Positions 6,263 through 13,744 of a DNA stretch of 14,608 nt are shown here, piece by piece. The notes beneath the pieces were generated by a model. It had not been told where the DNA came from and did no database searches. It saw nothing but the letters and a program-made list of their open reading frames with translations. The position numbers were made by a program, and so were the translations under genes. Source of the stretch: an uncultured Clostridia bacterium (GTDB lineage Bacteria > Bacillota > Clostridia > TANB77 > CAG-508); contig CALXVF010000010.1 of NCBI GenBank assembly GCA_944391895.1, positions 1-14,608 of the forward strand. Direction: 5' to 3'. Position 1 is the stretch's first letter. Each line of letters opens with the position of its first letter.

Positions 6263-7069
6263 ATGAATATTATATTGTATGTAATAATCTTTGCAATGGG
6301 ATGTGTTTTTGGGAGTTTTTTGACATTAGCTACTTATAGAATACCACTTAATCAAAATATAACTCATGAACGTTCTTATTGTCCAAAGTGTAACCATAAA
6401 TTAGCTTTCTTAGATATGATTCCAATTTTTAGTTATATTTTTCTTAAAGGAAAGTGTAGATACTGTGGTAATAAAATTGGTCCAAGATATTTTATCATTG
6501 AACTATTTTCTGGTATCGCATTTTTATTATTGGCTTGGATGATTAGGATAGATGTATATAACATGACAGTCCAAAAAATAATTGAATTTGCTTTTGGAGC
6601 ATTATATATAGTGTTCTTGTTTTTAATAGCTGGAATAGATAAAGAACACAATAAAATTGATAAAAGAGTTTTAATATATGGATTAGTTATTTCAATTATG
6701 TATATGTTGTATCAATATATTACTATAGAAGCATTTAATCCAAATAGATTCATTATATATTTAGTTATAATAGCAATTATATTAATTTTAAATACATATA
6801 GGTTGAAGAAAACAGGAAAAGATGAATATGAACTAAATGTATTAATTTTATGTATAATTATGGCTTTCTTTACTTATGAAGTTGCAACCATTATTTCAAT
6901 TATAATAACAATGCTAATTGTAGGAATAAAAATTATAATAAATAAAATATTAAACAAAAGGGAAAAATATAATATAAATATAACAAAACAACCAATAGCT
7001 TTATACTTATGTATAGCAAATTCTTTAACAGTGTTATTTATCAATATTCTTAGTTTAGTAGGTGATTAA
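6263..7069 (+). CDS. Prepilin peptidase (A24 family, PilD)
   Basis: This membrane aspartic protease cleaves prepilins after the leader glycine and usually methylates the new N-terminus. The 268 residues begin with MGCVFGSFLTLATYRIP (12-28), a hallmark, then a cytoplasmic zinc loop with C40-C43 and C65-C68 (CPKC, CRYC), and several membrane spans. The first catalytic aspartate is probably D126 in AGIDKEHNKID. The second, in the GxGD motif, is probably D187 in TGKDEYELN, where the glycine next to Asp is replaced by lysine. This is unusual for the family, although the Asp is kept. It lies 111 nt after the pilin and abuts the next gene (TAAATG). It would process the pilin at 5918 and the two proteins that follow. 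Confidence 0.88.
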   Translation: MNIILYVIIFAMGCVFGSFLTLATYRIPLNQNITHERSYCPKCNHKLAFLDMIPIFSYIFLKGKCRYCGNKIGPRYFIIELFSGIAFLLLAWMIRIDVYNMTVQKIIEFAFGALYIVFLFLIAGIDKEHNKIDKRVLIYGLVISIMYMLYQYITIEAFNPNRFIIYLVIIAIILILNTYRLKKTGKDEYELNVLILCIIMAFFTYEVATIISIIITMLIVGIKIIINKILNKREKYNINITKQPIALYLCIANSLTVLFINILSLVGD

Positions 7070-7492
7070 ATGAATGAAGAAAAAATAAAAATAAAAAAAG
7101 AAAATGGTGCAACTGGTTTAGATGTAGCAACAGGAGCTTTGATTTTTATATTATTTACTACAGTAATATTAACTTTATATGTTCAAATTTATAAACAATC
7201 AGCCATCATAAAAATACATGAAAACGCAATGGGATATATAATTCAAATATGTGAAGATATTGATATGAGGGAATATGGAGAAATAGAAAATTTGCAAGAA
7301 TATACAAATTTAATAATTGCAAAAACAGGACTACCACTAGACAAATATACCCTTACATTAACTCAAGAAAAATATATAGATTCTCATCCAGAAGCTCAAG
7401 ATATTGTAAAAAGAATAAATGTAAACATAAGATATAATTTTGATGGACAAGACAGAGAAATAGAAGTAAATAAAATAAAAGTAAAAGAGTAG
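7070..7492 (+). CDS. Minor pilin / pseudopilin-like protein A
   Basis: This 140-residue protein starts with a basic leader (MNEEKIKIKKENG) followed by ATGLDVATGALIFILFTT, a hydrophobic helix in the place of a pilin assembly helix. If cleavage is after Gly13, aspartate stands at mature position 5 in place of the usual glutamate. The remaining about 95 residues form a soluble domain without a motif I recognise. The start codon follows the prepilin peptidase stop directly, so translation is probably coupled (GGTGA upstream). Position and plan suggest a minor pilin or tip-complex component; the alternative is an unrelated bitopic membrane protein. Confidence 0.6.
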   Translation: MNEEKIKIKKENGATGLDVATGALIFILFTTVILTLYVQIYKQSAIIKIHENAMGYIIQICEDIDMREYGEIENLQEYTNLIIAKTGLPLDKYTLTLTQEKYIDSHPEAQDIVKRINVNIRYNFDGQDREIEVNKIKVKE

Positions 7493-7500
7493 GTGAAAAA

Positions 7501-7965
7501 ATGAAGTCTGAAAAAGGTATAACACTCGCAATTTTAGTTATATATGTAATATTTTTTAGCATTATCATAGGATTACTAGCGGCACTAAGCACTTATATTT
7601 ATTCAAATTTAGAATATATAAATGACGATAGTGTGGATGTGAGTGAATTCAATAAATTTAATATGTATTTTATTGAAGATGTAAAAACAAATAAGCAAGC
7701 AGAAATAAAACAATTAATGAGCAATGATGGAAAAAATGTTTTACAAATTGCTTTCGAAGATGGAGATACCTATAGATATATAAAAGAAGAAAAAACAATT
7801 TATAAAAATATGCAGAAGATAGCTAAAAATATACAAGATTTAGATGCAATGCAAATAGAAGATGCAACAAGTAATAAAAAGTATATAGAAATAAGAATAA
7901 AAATTGGGGCAAAAGATGAAACAAATTACGAGCAAAAAATTAATTATGTATTAAAATATTGGTAA
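7501..7965 (+). CDS. Minor pilin / pseudopilin-like protein B
   Basis: The 154-residue protein begins MKSEKGITLAILVIYVIFF, with a short basic leader, cleavage glycine (Gly6) and GITL start of the assembly helix exactly as in the pilin at 5918. Mature position 5 is isoleucine. The soluble part includes FNKFNMYFIEDVKTNK and a strand-rich segment (QIAFEDGDTYRYIKEEKTIYKN) reminiscent of ComGF/GspJ-like minor pilins, where a hydrophobic helix is followed by a small beta domain. It begins 8 nt behind the preceding gene in the same operon. It is a good candidate for a pilus initiation or tip subunit cleaved by the peptidase at 6263. Confidence 0.68.
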   Translation: MKSEKGITLAILVIYVIFFSIIIGLLAALSTYIYSNLEYINDDSVDVSEFNKFNMYFIEDVKTNKQAEIKQLMSNDGKNVLQIAFEDGDTYRYIKEEKTIYKNMQKIAKNIQDLDAMQIEDATSNKKYIEIRIKIGAKDETNYEQKINYVLKYW

Positions 7966-7982
7966 TTTGAAAGGAGATTTAT

Positions 7983-9611
7983 ATGGCTACAAATCAAAGA
8001 CAGCCTTTAGGAATTGAATTAGTAAGAAGAGGAATAGTAAAGCAAGAAGATATTAGAGAAGCTTTAGAATATCAAAAAACACATACCAAGGAAAAATTAG
8101 GAGATATTTTAAATGATTTAAAATTGGCTAATCCTAGAGTATTACTAGATGCAATGGGAGAAATATTAGGAGAAAAAGTATTTTATTTAACAGAAACAGA
8201 TGTAAAAATTGATGTTACAAGATATATTTCTTTAGATATTGCAAAAGAAGCAAATGTAGTGCCATTTGAAGTTCAAGATGGAATTATAAAAGTGTGCTTC
8301 TCAGATATAAGTAATAAACAACAAGTTGAAACAGTAAGATTACTTATGCTTAATAAAGGTTTAGTAATGGAAAGATATATAACTTTTAAATCAAACATTG
8401 AAGAAGTATTGTCTTCCATTTCAAATATTTCAACTGAAACTATAGATACAGAAGCAACAGGAACAAGTATTGTTGATAACATAATAAGAACAGGTATGGC
8501 AAAAAGAGCCAGTGATATTCATATAGAGCCATTAGAAAAAGAAATTAGAGTAAGATATAGAATAGATGGAAAACTATTAACAGTAGCAAAAGTAGATAAA
8601 GAAAAACAAGTTCAAATAATTGGTAGATTAAAAGCCATTTCAAATATGCATCAAGAAAAGCAAGAACCACAAGATGGTAGAATAATAATGTATCCAGACT
8701 ATAACATTCGTGTATCTTCACAAAAAAATATAAATGGAGAAAAATTTGTTTTAAGATTACTAAAAAAAGACACAACAATAAAAGGATTATTTGACTTAGG
8801 ATATCCAAGGGATCCTAAACTTTTAAAAGATGCCTTTGATAAAAGAAATAGTATAACTGTTATAGCAGCACCAACAGGAGAAGGAAAAACAACAACTCTT
8901 TACAGTGTTATAGATTATTTAGACAAACCAGAAATAAATATAACAACAATTGAAGATCCAGTAGAAATAAGGATTCCTGGATTAAACCAAATTGAAATAG
9001 ATCCAAAAACAACATTTGCAGGTTCTTTAAGAACAGTTTTAAGACAGGACCCAGATATCATACTAGTTGGGGAAATAAGAGACCAAGAAACAGCAGAAAT
9101 AGCTATGCAAGCTGGACAAACAGGTCATTATGTACTATCTACAATACACACATTAAATGCAATAGAAGTAGTTTCAAGATTAAGAAAAATGAATATTTCT
9201 AATTACGATATATCAAGTACTCTTGCAACATCAATATCACAAAGATTAGTTAGAAAACTGTGTACAAATTGTAGAAGAGAGAGAGAATTCACAGAGCAAG
9301 AAAAAGAAATAATAACAAAAATAGGTAATAAATACGGTGTAGAATTTAATTTAGACAATGCAAAAACATATGATGCAGTTGGTTGCGAAAAATGTAATAA
9401 CAGTGGCTATTATGAGCGAATTGCTATATTTGAAACACTACTAATTACTGATAATATCAAAGAACTTATTGCAAAAGATGCCCCAACATTAGAAATAAGA
9501 GAAGAAGCTTATAGAGAGGGTTATAAACCTTTAATAGTGGATGGACTAAGAAAAGTTGTAGAAGGAACTACTACATTAGAAGAGCTAAATAGTAAATTGT
9601 TATTTTATTAG
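7983..9611 (+). CDS. Pilus extension ATPase PilB (GspE family)
   Basis: This 542-residue hexameric cytoplasmic ATPase drives pilin polymerisation. An N-terminal MshEN-like domain (about 7-140) begins LGIELVRRGIVKQEDIREAL. The catalytic part has Walker A APTGEGKT (296-303, alanine in place of the usual first glycine), the Asp box TTIEDPVEIR (321-330), Walker B with DPDIILVGEIRD (356-367), the His box STIHTLNA (386-393), and a zinc site C427-C430 with C468-C471 that distinguishes PilB/GspE from PilT. MshEN domains bind c-di-GMP in some relatives; the usual leading Arg of that motif is Pro here, so binding is uncertain. Ribosome site AAAGGAG is 6 nt before the ATG. It is followed 11 nt later by PilT. 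Confidence 0.95.
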   Translation: MATNQRQPLGIELVRRGIVKQEDIREALEYQKTHTKEKLGDILNDLKLANPRVLLDAMGEILGEKVFYLTETDVKIDVTRYISLDIAKEANVVPFEVQDGIIKVCFSDISNKQQVETVRLLMLNKGLVMERYITFKSNIEEVLSSISNISTETIDTEATGTSIVDNIIRTGMAKRASDIHIEPLEKEIRVRYRIDGKLLTVAKVDKEKQVQIIGRLKAISNMHQEKQEPQDGRIIMYPDYNIRVSSQKNINGEKFVLRLLKKDTTIKGLFDLGYPRDPKLLKDAFDKRNSITVIAAPTGEGKTTTLYSVIDYLDKPEINITTIEDPVEIRIPGLNQIEIDPKTTFAGSLRTVLRQDPDIILVGEIRDQETAEIAMQAGQTGHYVLSTIHTLNAIEVVSRLRKMNISNYDISSTLATSISQRLVRKLCTNCRREREFTEQEKEIITKIGNKYGVEFNLDNAKTYDAVGCEKCNNSGYYERIAIFETLLITDNIKELIAKDAPTLEIREEAYREGYKPLIVDGLRKVVEGTTTLEELNSKLLFY

Positions 9612-9622
9612 GAGGAAATAAG

Positions 9623-10744
9623 ATGATAGATGTTAATGCAATTTTATCAAAAGCAAAACAGATTGGTGCATCTGATGCACACTTTATTCCGGGAATAAAG
9701 CCTACACTAAGAATAAACAGAGACTTGGTTGAATTAGATGAATATGAAAATATATCAAAAGAAGATATATTAGATGTATATGATTATTTCTTAAAAGGAA
9801 ATTTGGATAAAGATAAATTTTTTAGAGAATATAAAGTATTAGATACATCAGCAGTTTTTGAAGATATACGTTTAAGAGTAAATATTTCCTATTCAAGTGG
9901 ACTTCCAGTTATAACAACTAGATTAATTAGAAATGAATTACCAACATATGAAGAACTTGGAGTTCCAGATATAGTAAGAAGAATGACTCATCAACAACAA
10001 GGTCTAATACTAGTTACTGGTAAAACAAATTCTGGTAAATCAACAACATTAAATGCATTAATTAATTATATTAATGAAAACGAAAACAAGAAAATACTTA
10101 CACTTGAAAGCCCAGTAGAATATAAACATAAATGTAAAAAATCAATAATTGTACAAAAAGAAGTTGGTGTTGGAGGAGATGTTCCAGCATATAGTATAGG
10201 TACAAAAAATTCATTAAGAGAAGATTGCGATATTCTAATCATAGGAGAGATAAGAGATAGAGAAACAATGGATGCAGCAATAGAAACAGCAGAATCAGGA
10301 CACTTAGTTATAGGAACACTTCATACAAAATCATGTGCAGAAACTATAGACAGAATGATAAATTTCTATGAAGTAGGAGATCAATCACAAATAAAATATT
10401 TAATTGCTTCATTATTAAAACTTGTTGTGTCACAAAGGTTAATAAAAAACAAAAGAGGAACACTATCATTAGTTCCTGAAGTAATGGTTGTAGATAATGT
10501 TGTAGCAGGATTAATTAGAAAAGATAAACTAAGTGTAGCAGAAATAGAAGATGCTATACAAAGTTCATCAAACAATGGAAGTATTGGTTTAATAAATTCT
10601 CTTGCAAAATTATTTACAGATGATATAATAACACTAGACCAAGCAAAAGCACAAATAGAAGAAAAGAATATAGAAGTATTAAATAGAACTATTACACAAT
10701 TGAAAATCAAAAAAGAGGAAGAAGAACAAAGAAATAGATTTTAA
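9623..10744 (+). CDS. Pilus retraction-type ATPase PilT
   Basis: At 373 residues without the MshEN domain or zinc cysteines, this is the PilT-type partner of PilB, which powers filament disassembly and twitching. The N-terminal PAS-like part contains SDAHFIPGIKPTLRIN (17-32). Walker A is GKTNSGKS (133-140); the Asp box reads LTLESPVEYKH, with serine where IEDP is normal; Walker B is DILIIGEIRD (203-212); the His box is IGTLHTKSC (230-238). The family's usual DPD before Walker B is DCD. The catalytic lysine and Walker B glutamate remain, so activity is expected, but the Asp-box change could weaken it. AGGAGG precedes the start. Confidence 0.9.
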   Translation: MIDVNAILSKAKQIGASDAHFIPGIKPTLRINRDLVELDEYENISKEDILDVYDYFLKGNLDKDKFFREYKVLDTSAVFEDIRLRVNISYSSGLPVITTRLIRNELPTYEELGVPDIVRRMTHQQQGLILVTGKTNSGKSTTLNALINYINENENKKILTLESPVEYKHKCKKSIIVQKEVGVGGDVPAYSIGTKNSLREDCDILIIGEIRDRETMDAAIETAESGHLVIGTLHTKSCAETIDRMINFYEVGDQSQIKYLIASLLKLVVSQRLIKNKRGTLSLVPEVMVVDNVVAGLIRKDKLSVAEIEDAIQSSSNNGSIGLINSLAKLFTDDIITLDQAKAQIEEKNIEVLNRTITQLKIKKEEEEQRNRF

Positions 10745-10769
10745 ACATTTCATGGGAAGGAGGTAGAAT

Positions 10770-12116
10770 ATGCCTGAGTATATATATAGAGCAGTTGATG
10801 AAAATGGTGTTTTAGTAAAAAATAGAGTTCAGGATAAAAGTAAACAAAATCTTATAAAAAAATTAAAAGAAAATGGATTAATGCCAATTGATGTTACCCA
10901 AGTTAGCTTTGGTAAATATAAAAGAACAGGAATAAAAAGAAATGAAACAAATATTGATGAAATAATGCAAATTGCAAATGCTCAAGTAGGAAGGGAAAAA
11001 ACAGGTCGAAAATTTTCAACAATAGAGAAAATTAATATGACACTTTCAAGAACCGAAAAAGTAACTGAAAGAGATATAGTTATATTTACACAAAATCTAT
11101 ACTTGTTAAAAAAAGCTGGATTTAACAACGTTCATGCATTGTCTACCATCATTCAATCAACAGAAAATATAACATTAAAAGGTATATTAGAAGATACACT
11201 AGCTGGTGTTGAAGCCGGAGATTATATGTATACAACAATGGAATATTATTCAGATATATTTCCATATATATATATAAACTTAATAAAAGTTGGTGAGCTT
11301 TCAGGATCACTAGAAGAATCACTTAGACAAGCAGTAGAATACCTAGATAGTTCTACAGAATTAACTAAAAAATTAAAGAAAATATTAATTCCTAATATAG
11401 CACAATTCGTAATATTAACTGTTATCTTATTCCTAGGAAGTATGTATATTGTACCAATAATTCAAGATGTATTTGATCAAGTAGGTTCAACAGACCAATT
11501 ACCTTCATATACAATAGCATTTTCAAACTTCTTAAGAAAAATACAGGAAAACTGGTTAATACCTACATTAATTATAGCAGCTATAATTGGAGGAATAGCA
11601 TTATATATAAAAACGCCACGAGGCAAATATAAGTGGGATTACTTTAAATATAAAATGCCTGTGTTTGGTAAATTAATTTTTGCTATAGACTTTTCAAGAT
11701 TAACAAAAGCCATGGTTTTAAACCTAAAAAATGGTATGAGAATACAAGAGGCTTTAGAAATCAGCAAAAACGTTGTTAAGAACCTAGTTATGCTTTCTAT
11801 AATAGAAACAGCTATCAATAATATAATTGTTGGTGATTCTTGGGTAGACCCATTTGAAAAATCAGGATTAGCAGAGCCTATGATAACAGAAATGTTAAAA
11901 ATAGGTATGCAGACAGATTTACCTACTATGATGGAAAAATTAGTAGAATATATGGAAATGGATATAGATCAAATACTAGATAGAATAGTAAAGATATTAC
12001 CACAAATTTTATATTCAATAATTGGTGTTGTAATTATCTTTATAACAATAGTTGTACTTGTTCCTTGTATTCAAGTATACATGGGTACATTCCTATTATC
12101 AGCAGCAGGATTTTAA
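10770..12116 (+). CDS. Pilus platform protein PilC (T2SF family)
   Basis: This 448-residue inner-membrane protein is the platform on which PilB and PilT act. The N-terminus MPEYIYRAVDENGVLVKN is typical. Two T2SF domains follow: the first (about 100-235) has FTQNLYLLKKAGFNNVHAL and KVGELSGSLEESL, the second (about 300-435) has DFSRLTKAMVLNLKNGMRI and KIGMQTDLPTMMEKL. Membrane spans lie near 206-232, 263-281 and 412-436. A charged linker of about 50 residues (45-95) makes it somewhat longer than typical PilC. The ribosome site AAGGAGG is strong. It is the last gene of the operon, with its stop 4 nt before an intrinsic terminator. Confidence 0.93.
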   Translation: MPEYIYRAVDENGVLVKNRVQDKSKQNLIKKLKENGLMPIDVTQVSFGKYKRTGIKRNETNIDEIMQIANAQVGREKTGRKFSTIEKINMTLSRTEKVTERDIVIFTQNLYLLKKAGFNNVHALSTIIQSTENITLKGILEDTLAGVEAGDYMYTTMEYYSDIFPYIYINLIKVGELSGSLEESLRQAVEYLDSSTELTKKLKKILIPNIAQFVILTVILFLGSMYIVPIIQDVFDQVGSTDQLPSYTIAFSNFLRKIQENWLIPTLIIAAIIGGIALYIKTPRGKYKWDYFKYKMPVFGKLIFAIDFSRLTKAMVLNLKNGMRIQEALEISKNVVKNLVMLSIIETAINNIIVGDSWVDPFEKSGLAEPMITEMLKIGMQTDLPTMMEKLVEYMEMDIDQILDRIVKILPQILYSIIGVVIIFITIVVLVPCIQVYMGTFLLSAAGF

Positions 12117-12120
12117 AAAA

Positions 12121-12145
12121 GGGCAATGCATATTGCTCTTTTTTT
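12121..12145 (+). terminator. Intrinsic terminator of the pilus operon
   Basis: GGGCAAT (12121-12127) pairs with ATTGCTC (12132-12138) over 7 bp including one G-T, with loop GCAT, followed by seven T. The run of A before the stem makes it usable on the minus strand too. Confidence 0.92.
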
Positions 12146-12158
12146 ATTGAAATATCAA

Positions 12159-12243
12159 TTGTACATTCAAAGATTTTTTGTTTCTTGCTGTCGGACATAA
12201 AGTCCTCCAAACTGCGCGAAGCTGCAAAATCTTGAATATACAA
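12159..12243. repeat. Palindromic repeat, short form, copy 1
   Basis: TTGTACATTCAA (12159-12170) pairs with TTGAATATACAA (12232-12243) with one C-A mismatch that would be a G-U wobble in minus-strand RNA. A12171 is bulged, and GATTTT (12172-12177) pairs with AAAATC (12226-12231). Inside, GTTT/AAAC (12180-12183, 12209-12212) and GGAC/GTCC (12193-12196, 12202-12205) can form a hairpin. The segment 12165-12220 recurs at 13237-13292 with two differences in 56 nt. Read against the reverse complement of the long repeat it shares GTTyCTTGCkGTCG, CTCCAAAC and AACTGCG in the same order, so it looks like a reversed, internally shortened relative. Confidence 0.78.
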
Positions 12244-12303
12244 ATATATAAATTAGGTAAGAGCGATGAATCAAAATTTTTAATAGAATAAAGGAGAGCT
12301 AGT

Positions 12304-13215
12304 ATGAAAATTGGAATAGATATTGGTGGAAGTCACATAGCTTGTGGAATAGTAGAAAAAAACGGAAATTTGATAGCAAAAGAAACACGAGATATAGACA
12401 TAAATGAAATTAAAGAAGAGAAAAGAACAGAAAACTTAATAATGAATATTATAGATAATGAAATTAAGACTCTATTAGAAGAACATGATTATACAATAGG
12501 AGATATTTCAAAAATAGGAATATCAGTACCGGGAAGTCCTAAAGGAAGTAGAATTAGAAATCTAGTAAACTTAAACATAAAAGAATTTGATATAGGAAAG
12601 GTGCTTGAAGAAAAATACAATACTGTTGTAAAAATTAAAAATGATGGAAAATGTGCAGGAATTGCAGAAAAACAATACGGCTCACTAAAGAAATATAATG
12701 ATTGTATATTTTTATGTTTAGGAACTGGAGTTGGAAGTGCAGTGTTTTTAAATGGTGAATTGTTAGAACCAAAACAAAATCCAGGATTCGAATTTGGACA
12801 TATGATAATTGAGAAGAACGGTAATTCATGTAATTGTGGAAAAAAAGGCTGTTTTGAAACATATGCATCAATGAAAAGATTTAAAGCAAGAGCAATAAAA
12901 GAACTAAATTTAGAAGCAAACACAGAAGCAGAAGAAGTACAAAATTATATTAGAAAAAATATAGAAAAAGAAAAAGTAAAAAAATTTGTAGATGAATATT
13001 TAGAAAATGTAAGTATAGGAATAGCAAATATAATAAATATATTTGAACCTGAAGCTATAGCATTTGGAGGTAGTTTTTCATACTATGAAGACATATTCTT
13101 ACCTATACTAGATGAGAAATTAAAAGATAGAATCTTTAACAAAGATACTAAAGTGAGATTGTTGCCAGCAAAATTAAAAAATGATGCAGGAATAATTGGT
13201 GCAACAGAAATTTAA
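12304..13215 (+). CDS. ROK-family sugar kinase
   Basis: This 303-residue ROK (repressor, ORF, kinase) protein lacks an HTH domain and is therefore an enzyme rather than a repressor. It has the phosphate-binding GIDIGGSHIACGIVE (4-18), the catalytic aspartate D114 in KNDGKCAG, the second nucleotide loop LCLGTGVGSAVFLNGELL (137-154), the sugar-contacting EFGHM (163-167) and the zinc site H166 with C176, C178 and C183 in CNCGKKGC. ATP-dependent phosphorylation of glucose or an N-acyl hexosamine is typical; the substrate cannot be decided here. AAAGGAGAG precedes the start. No clear promoter is seen in the 160 nt upstream, which hold a terminator and a repeat; the gene is bracketed by two repeat copies. 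Confidence 0.9.
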   Translation: MKIGIDIGGSHIACGIVEKNGNLIAKETRDIDINEIKEEKRTENLIMNIIDNEIKTLLEEHDYTIGDISKIGISVPGSPKGSRIRNLVNLNIKEFDIGKVLEEKYNTVVKIKNDGKCAGIAEKQYGSLKKYNDCIFLCLGTGVGSAVFLNGELLEPKQNPGFEFGHMIIEKNGNSCNCGKKGCFETYASMKRFKARAIKELNLEANTEAEEVQNYIRKNIEKEKVKKFVDEYLENVSIGIANIINIFEPEAIAFGGSFSYYEDIFLPILDEKLKDRIFNKDTKVRLLPAKLKNDAGIIGATEI

Positions 13216-13230
13216 TTAATAGTGTTAAAA

Positions 13231-13315
13231 ATGTATATTCAAAGATTTTTTGTTTCTTGCTGTCGGACATAAAGCCCTCCGAACTGCGCGAAACTTCAAA
13301 TTTATTATAAAACAT
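13231..13315. repeat. Palindromic repeat, short form, copy 2 (decayed right arm)
   Basis: 13237-13292 matches 12165-12220 with only two differences. Here GTTTC (13252-13256) pairs with GAAAC (13290-13294) and TCGGA (13262-13266) with TCCGA (13278-13282). The right outer arm (AAATTTATTATAAAACAT) no longer matches the left arm ATGTATATTCAAAGATTTT except in fragments, so the outer stem has decayed or been replaced. Same orientation as the copy before the kinase gene. Confidence 0.72.
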
Positions 13316-13332
13316 AACCGAATTTCGTATAT

Positions 13333-13425
13333 AAAATAATATATGGTTTAGAATTCAAGGGGAGCGAAAGTGAGCCGTACGGCGTGTCCTAATGCCGGGA
13401 ATTGAAAACCATATATTATTTTTTT
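13333..13425. repeat. Long palindrome with GC-rich core
   Basis: Seventeen perfect base pairs (13333-13349 with 13406-13422) enclose 56 nt. Inside, AATTC 13352-13356 pairs with GAATT 13399-13403, and the core contains GGAGCGAAAGTGAGCC, the self-complementary GCCGTACGGC (13374-13383) and CGGC/GCCG (13380-13383, 13394-13397). The plus strand continues with T, giving a terminator-like end between the kinase gene and the convergent small gene; the minus strand also has TTTT after the stem. Too elaborate for a simple terminator, and its core does not match the other repeats. It could be a small structured RNA or a minimal transposable element. Confidence 0.6.
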
Positions 13426-13439
13426 GCTTAATAAGTATG

Positions 13440-13604
13440 TTAATTTTCTTCTTGATTTTCTGGAATAATAATATTTTCCTTTTTATTCTCTTCAGGTTTT
13501 TCAAAAGTCAAATTATCTTTAACCTCAGAGATATTCAAATCCTTAGATGTACCTTGAACAATTTCAATTTTTTTTCTCTTTTCATTATTTTCTTCTTCGT
13601 ACAT
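13440..13604 (-). CDS. Small acidic hypothetical protein (54 residues)
   Basis: The protein is strongly charged (MYEEENNEKRKKIEIVQ... ending ENIIIPENQEEN), with no cysteine, membrane span or recognised motif, and is probably disordered. The start is set by GGTGGTGA 5 nt upstream, and a well-spaced promoter (TTGATT-17-TATATT) lies at 13645-13673; a longer frame reaching 13781 would run through that promoter and into scpB and is rejected. Convergent with the kinase gene across the palindrome at 13333-13425. A real expressed small gene is likely from the promoter and ribosome site, but its function is unknown. Confidence 0.6.
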   Translation of the reverse strand: MYEEENNEKRKKIEIVQGTSKDLNISEVKDNLTFEKPEENKKENIIIPENQEEN

Positions 13605-13644
13605 ACAATCACCACCTATTAATATTCTAATTTTTACCAAGATT

Positions 13645-13673
13645 AATATAGCATAAAAAGATAGATAAATCAA
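13645..13673 (-). promoter_or_regulatory. Promoter of the small acidic gene
   Basis: On the minus strand: TTGATT (13668-13673), 17-nt spacer, TATATT (13645-13650). It is back-to-back with the scpB promoter, whose -35 begins 7 nt away. Confidence 0.65.
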
Positions 13674-13679
13674 GATATA

Positions 13680-13709
13680 TTGACCAGAAATAGGTATAGA
13701 TGATATAAT
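13680..13709 (+). promoter_or_regulatory. Promoter of scpB-proS
   Basis: TTGACC (13680-13685), 18-nt spacer, TATAAT (13704-13709): a near-consensus sigma-A promoter about 36 nt upstream of the scpB start. Confidence 0.75.
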
Positions 13710-13744
13710 ATATACATATTTTAGCAAAAGAAGGAATAAATAAG

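Noticed and set aside
46..13315. CRISPR array or tRNA-like origin for the repeats
   Set aside because: The copies are dispersed single units with no regular spacers, and no tRNA consensus (T-loop GTTCGA, CCA end, anticodon stem) can be laid on the fold.
13392..13622. A hydrophobic 76-codon plus-strand frame
   Set aside because: It is antisense to the small acidic gene; its phenylalanine/isoleucine richness is the complement of Glu/Lys codons, and it starts inside the palindrome without a ribosome site.
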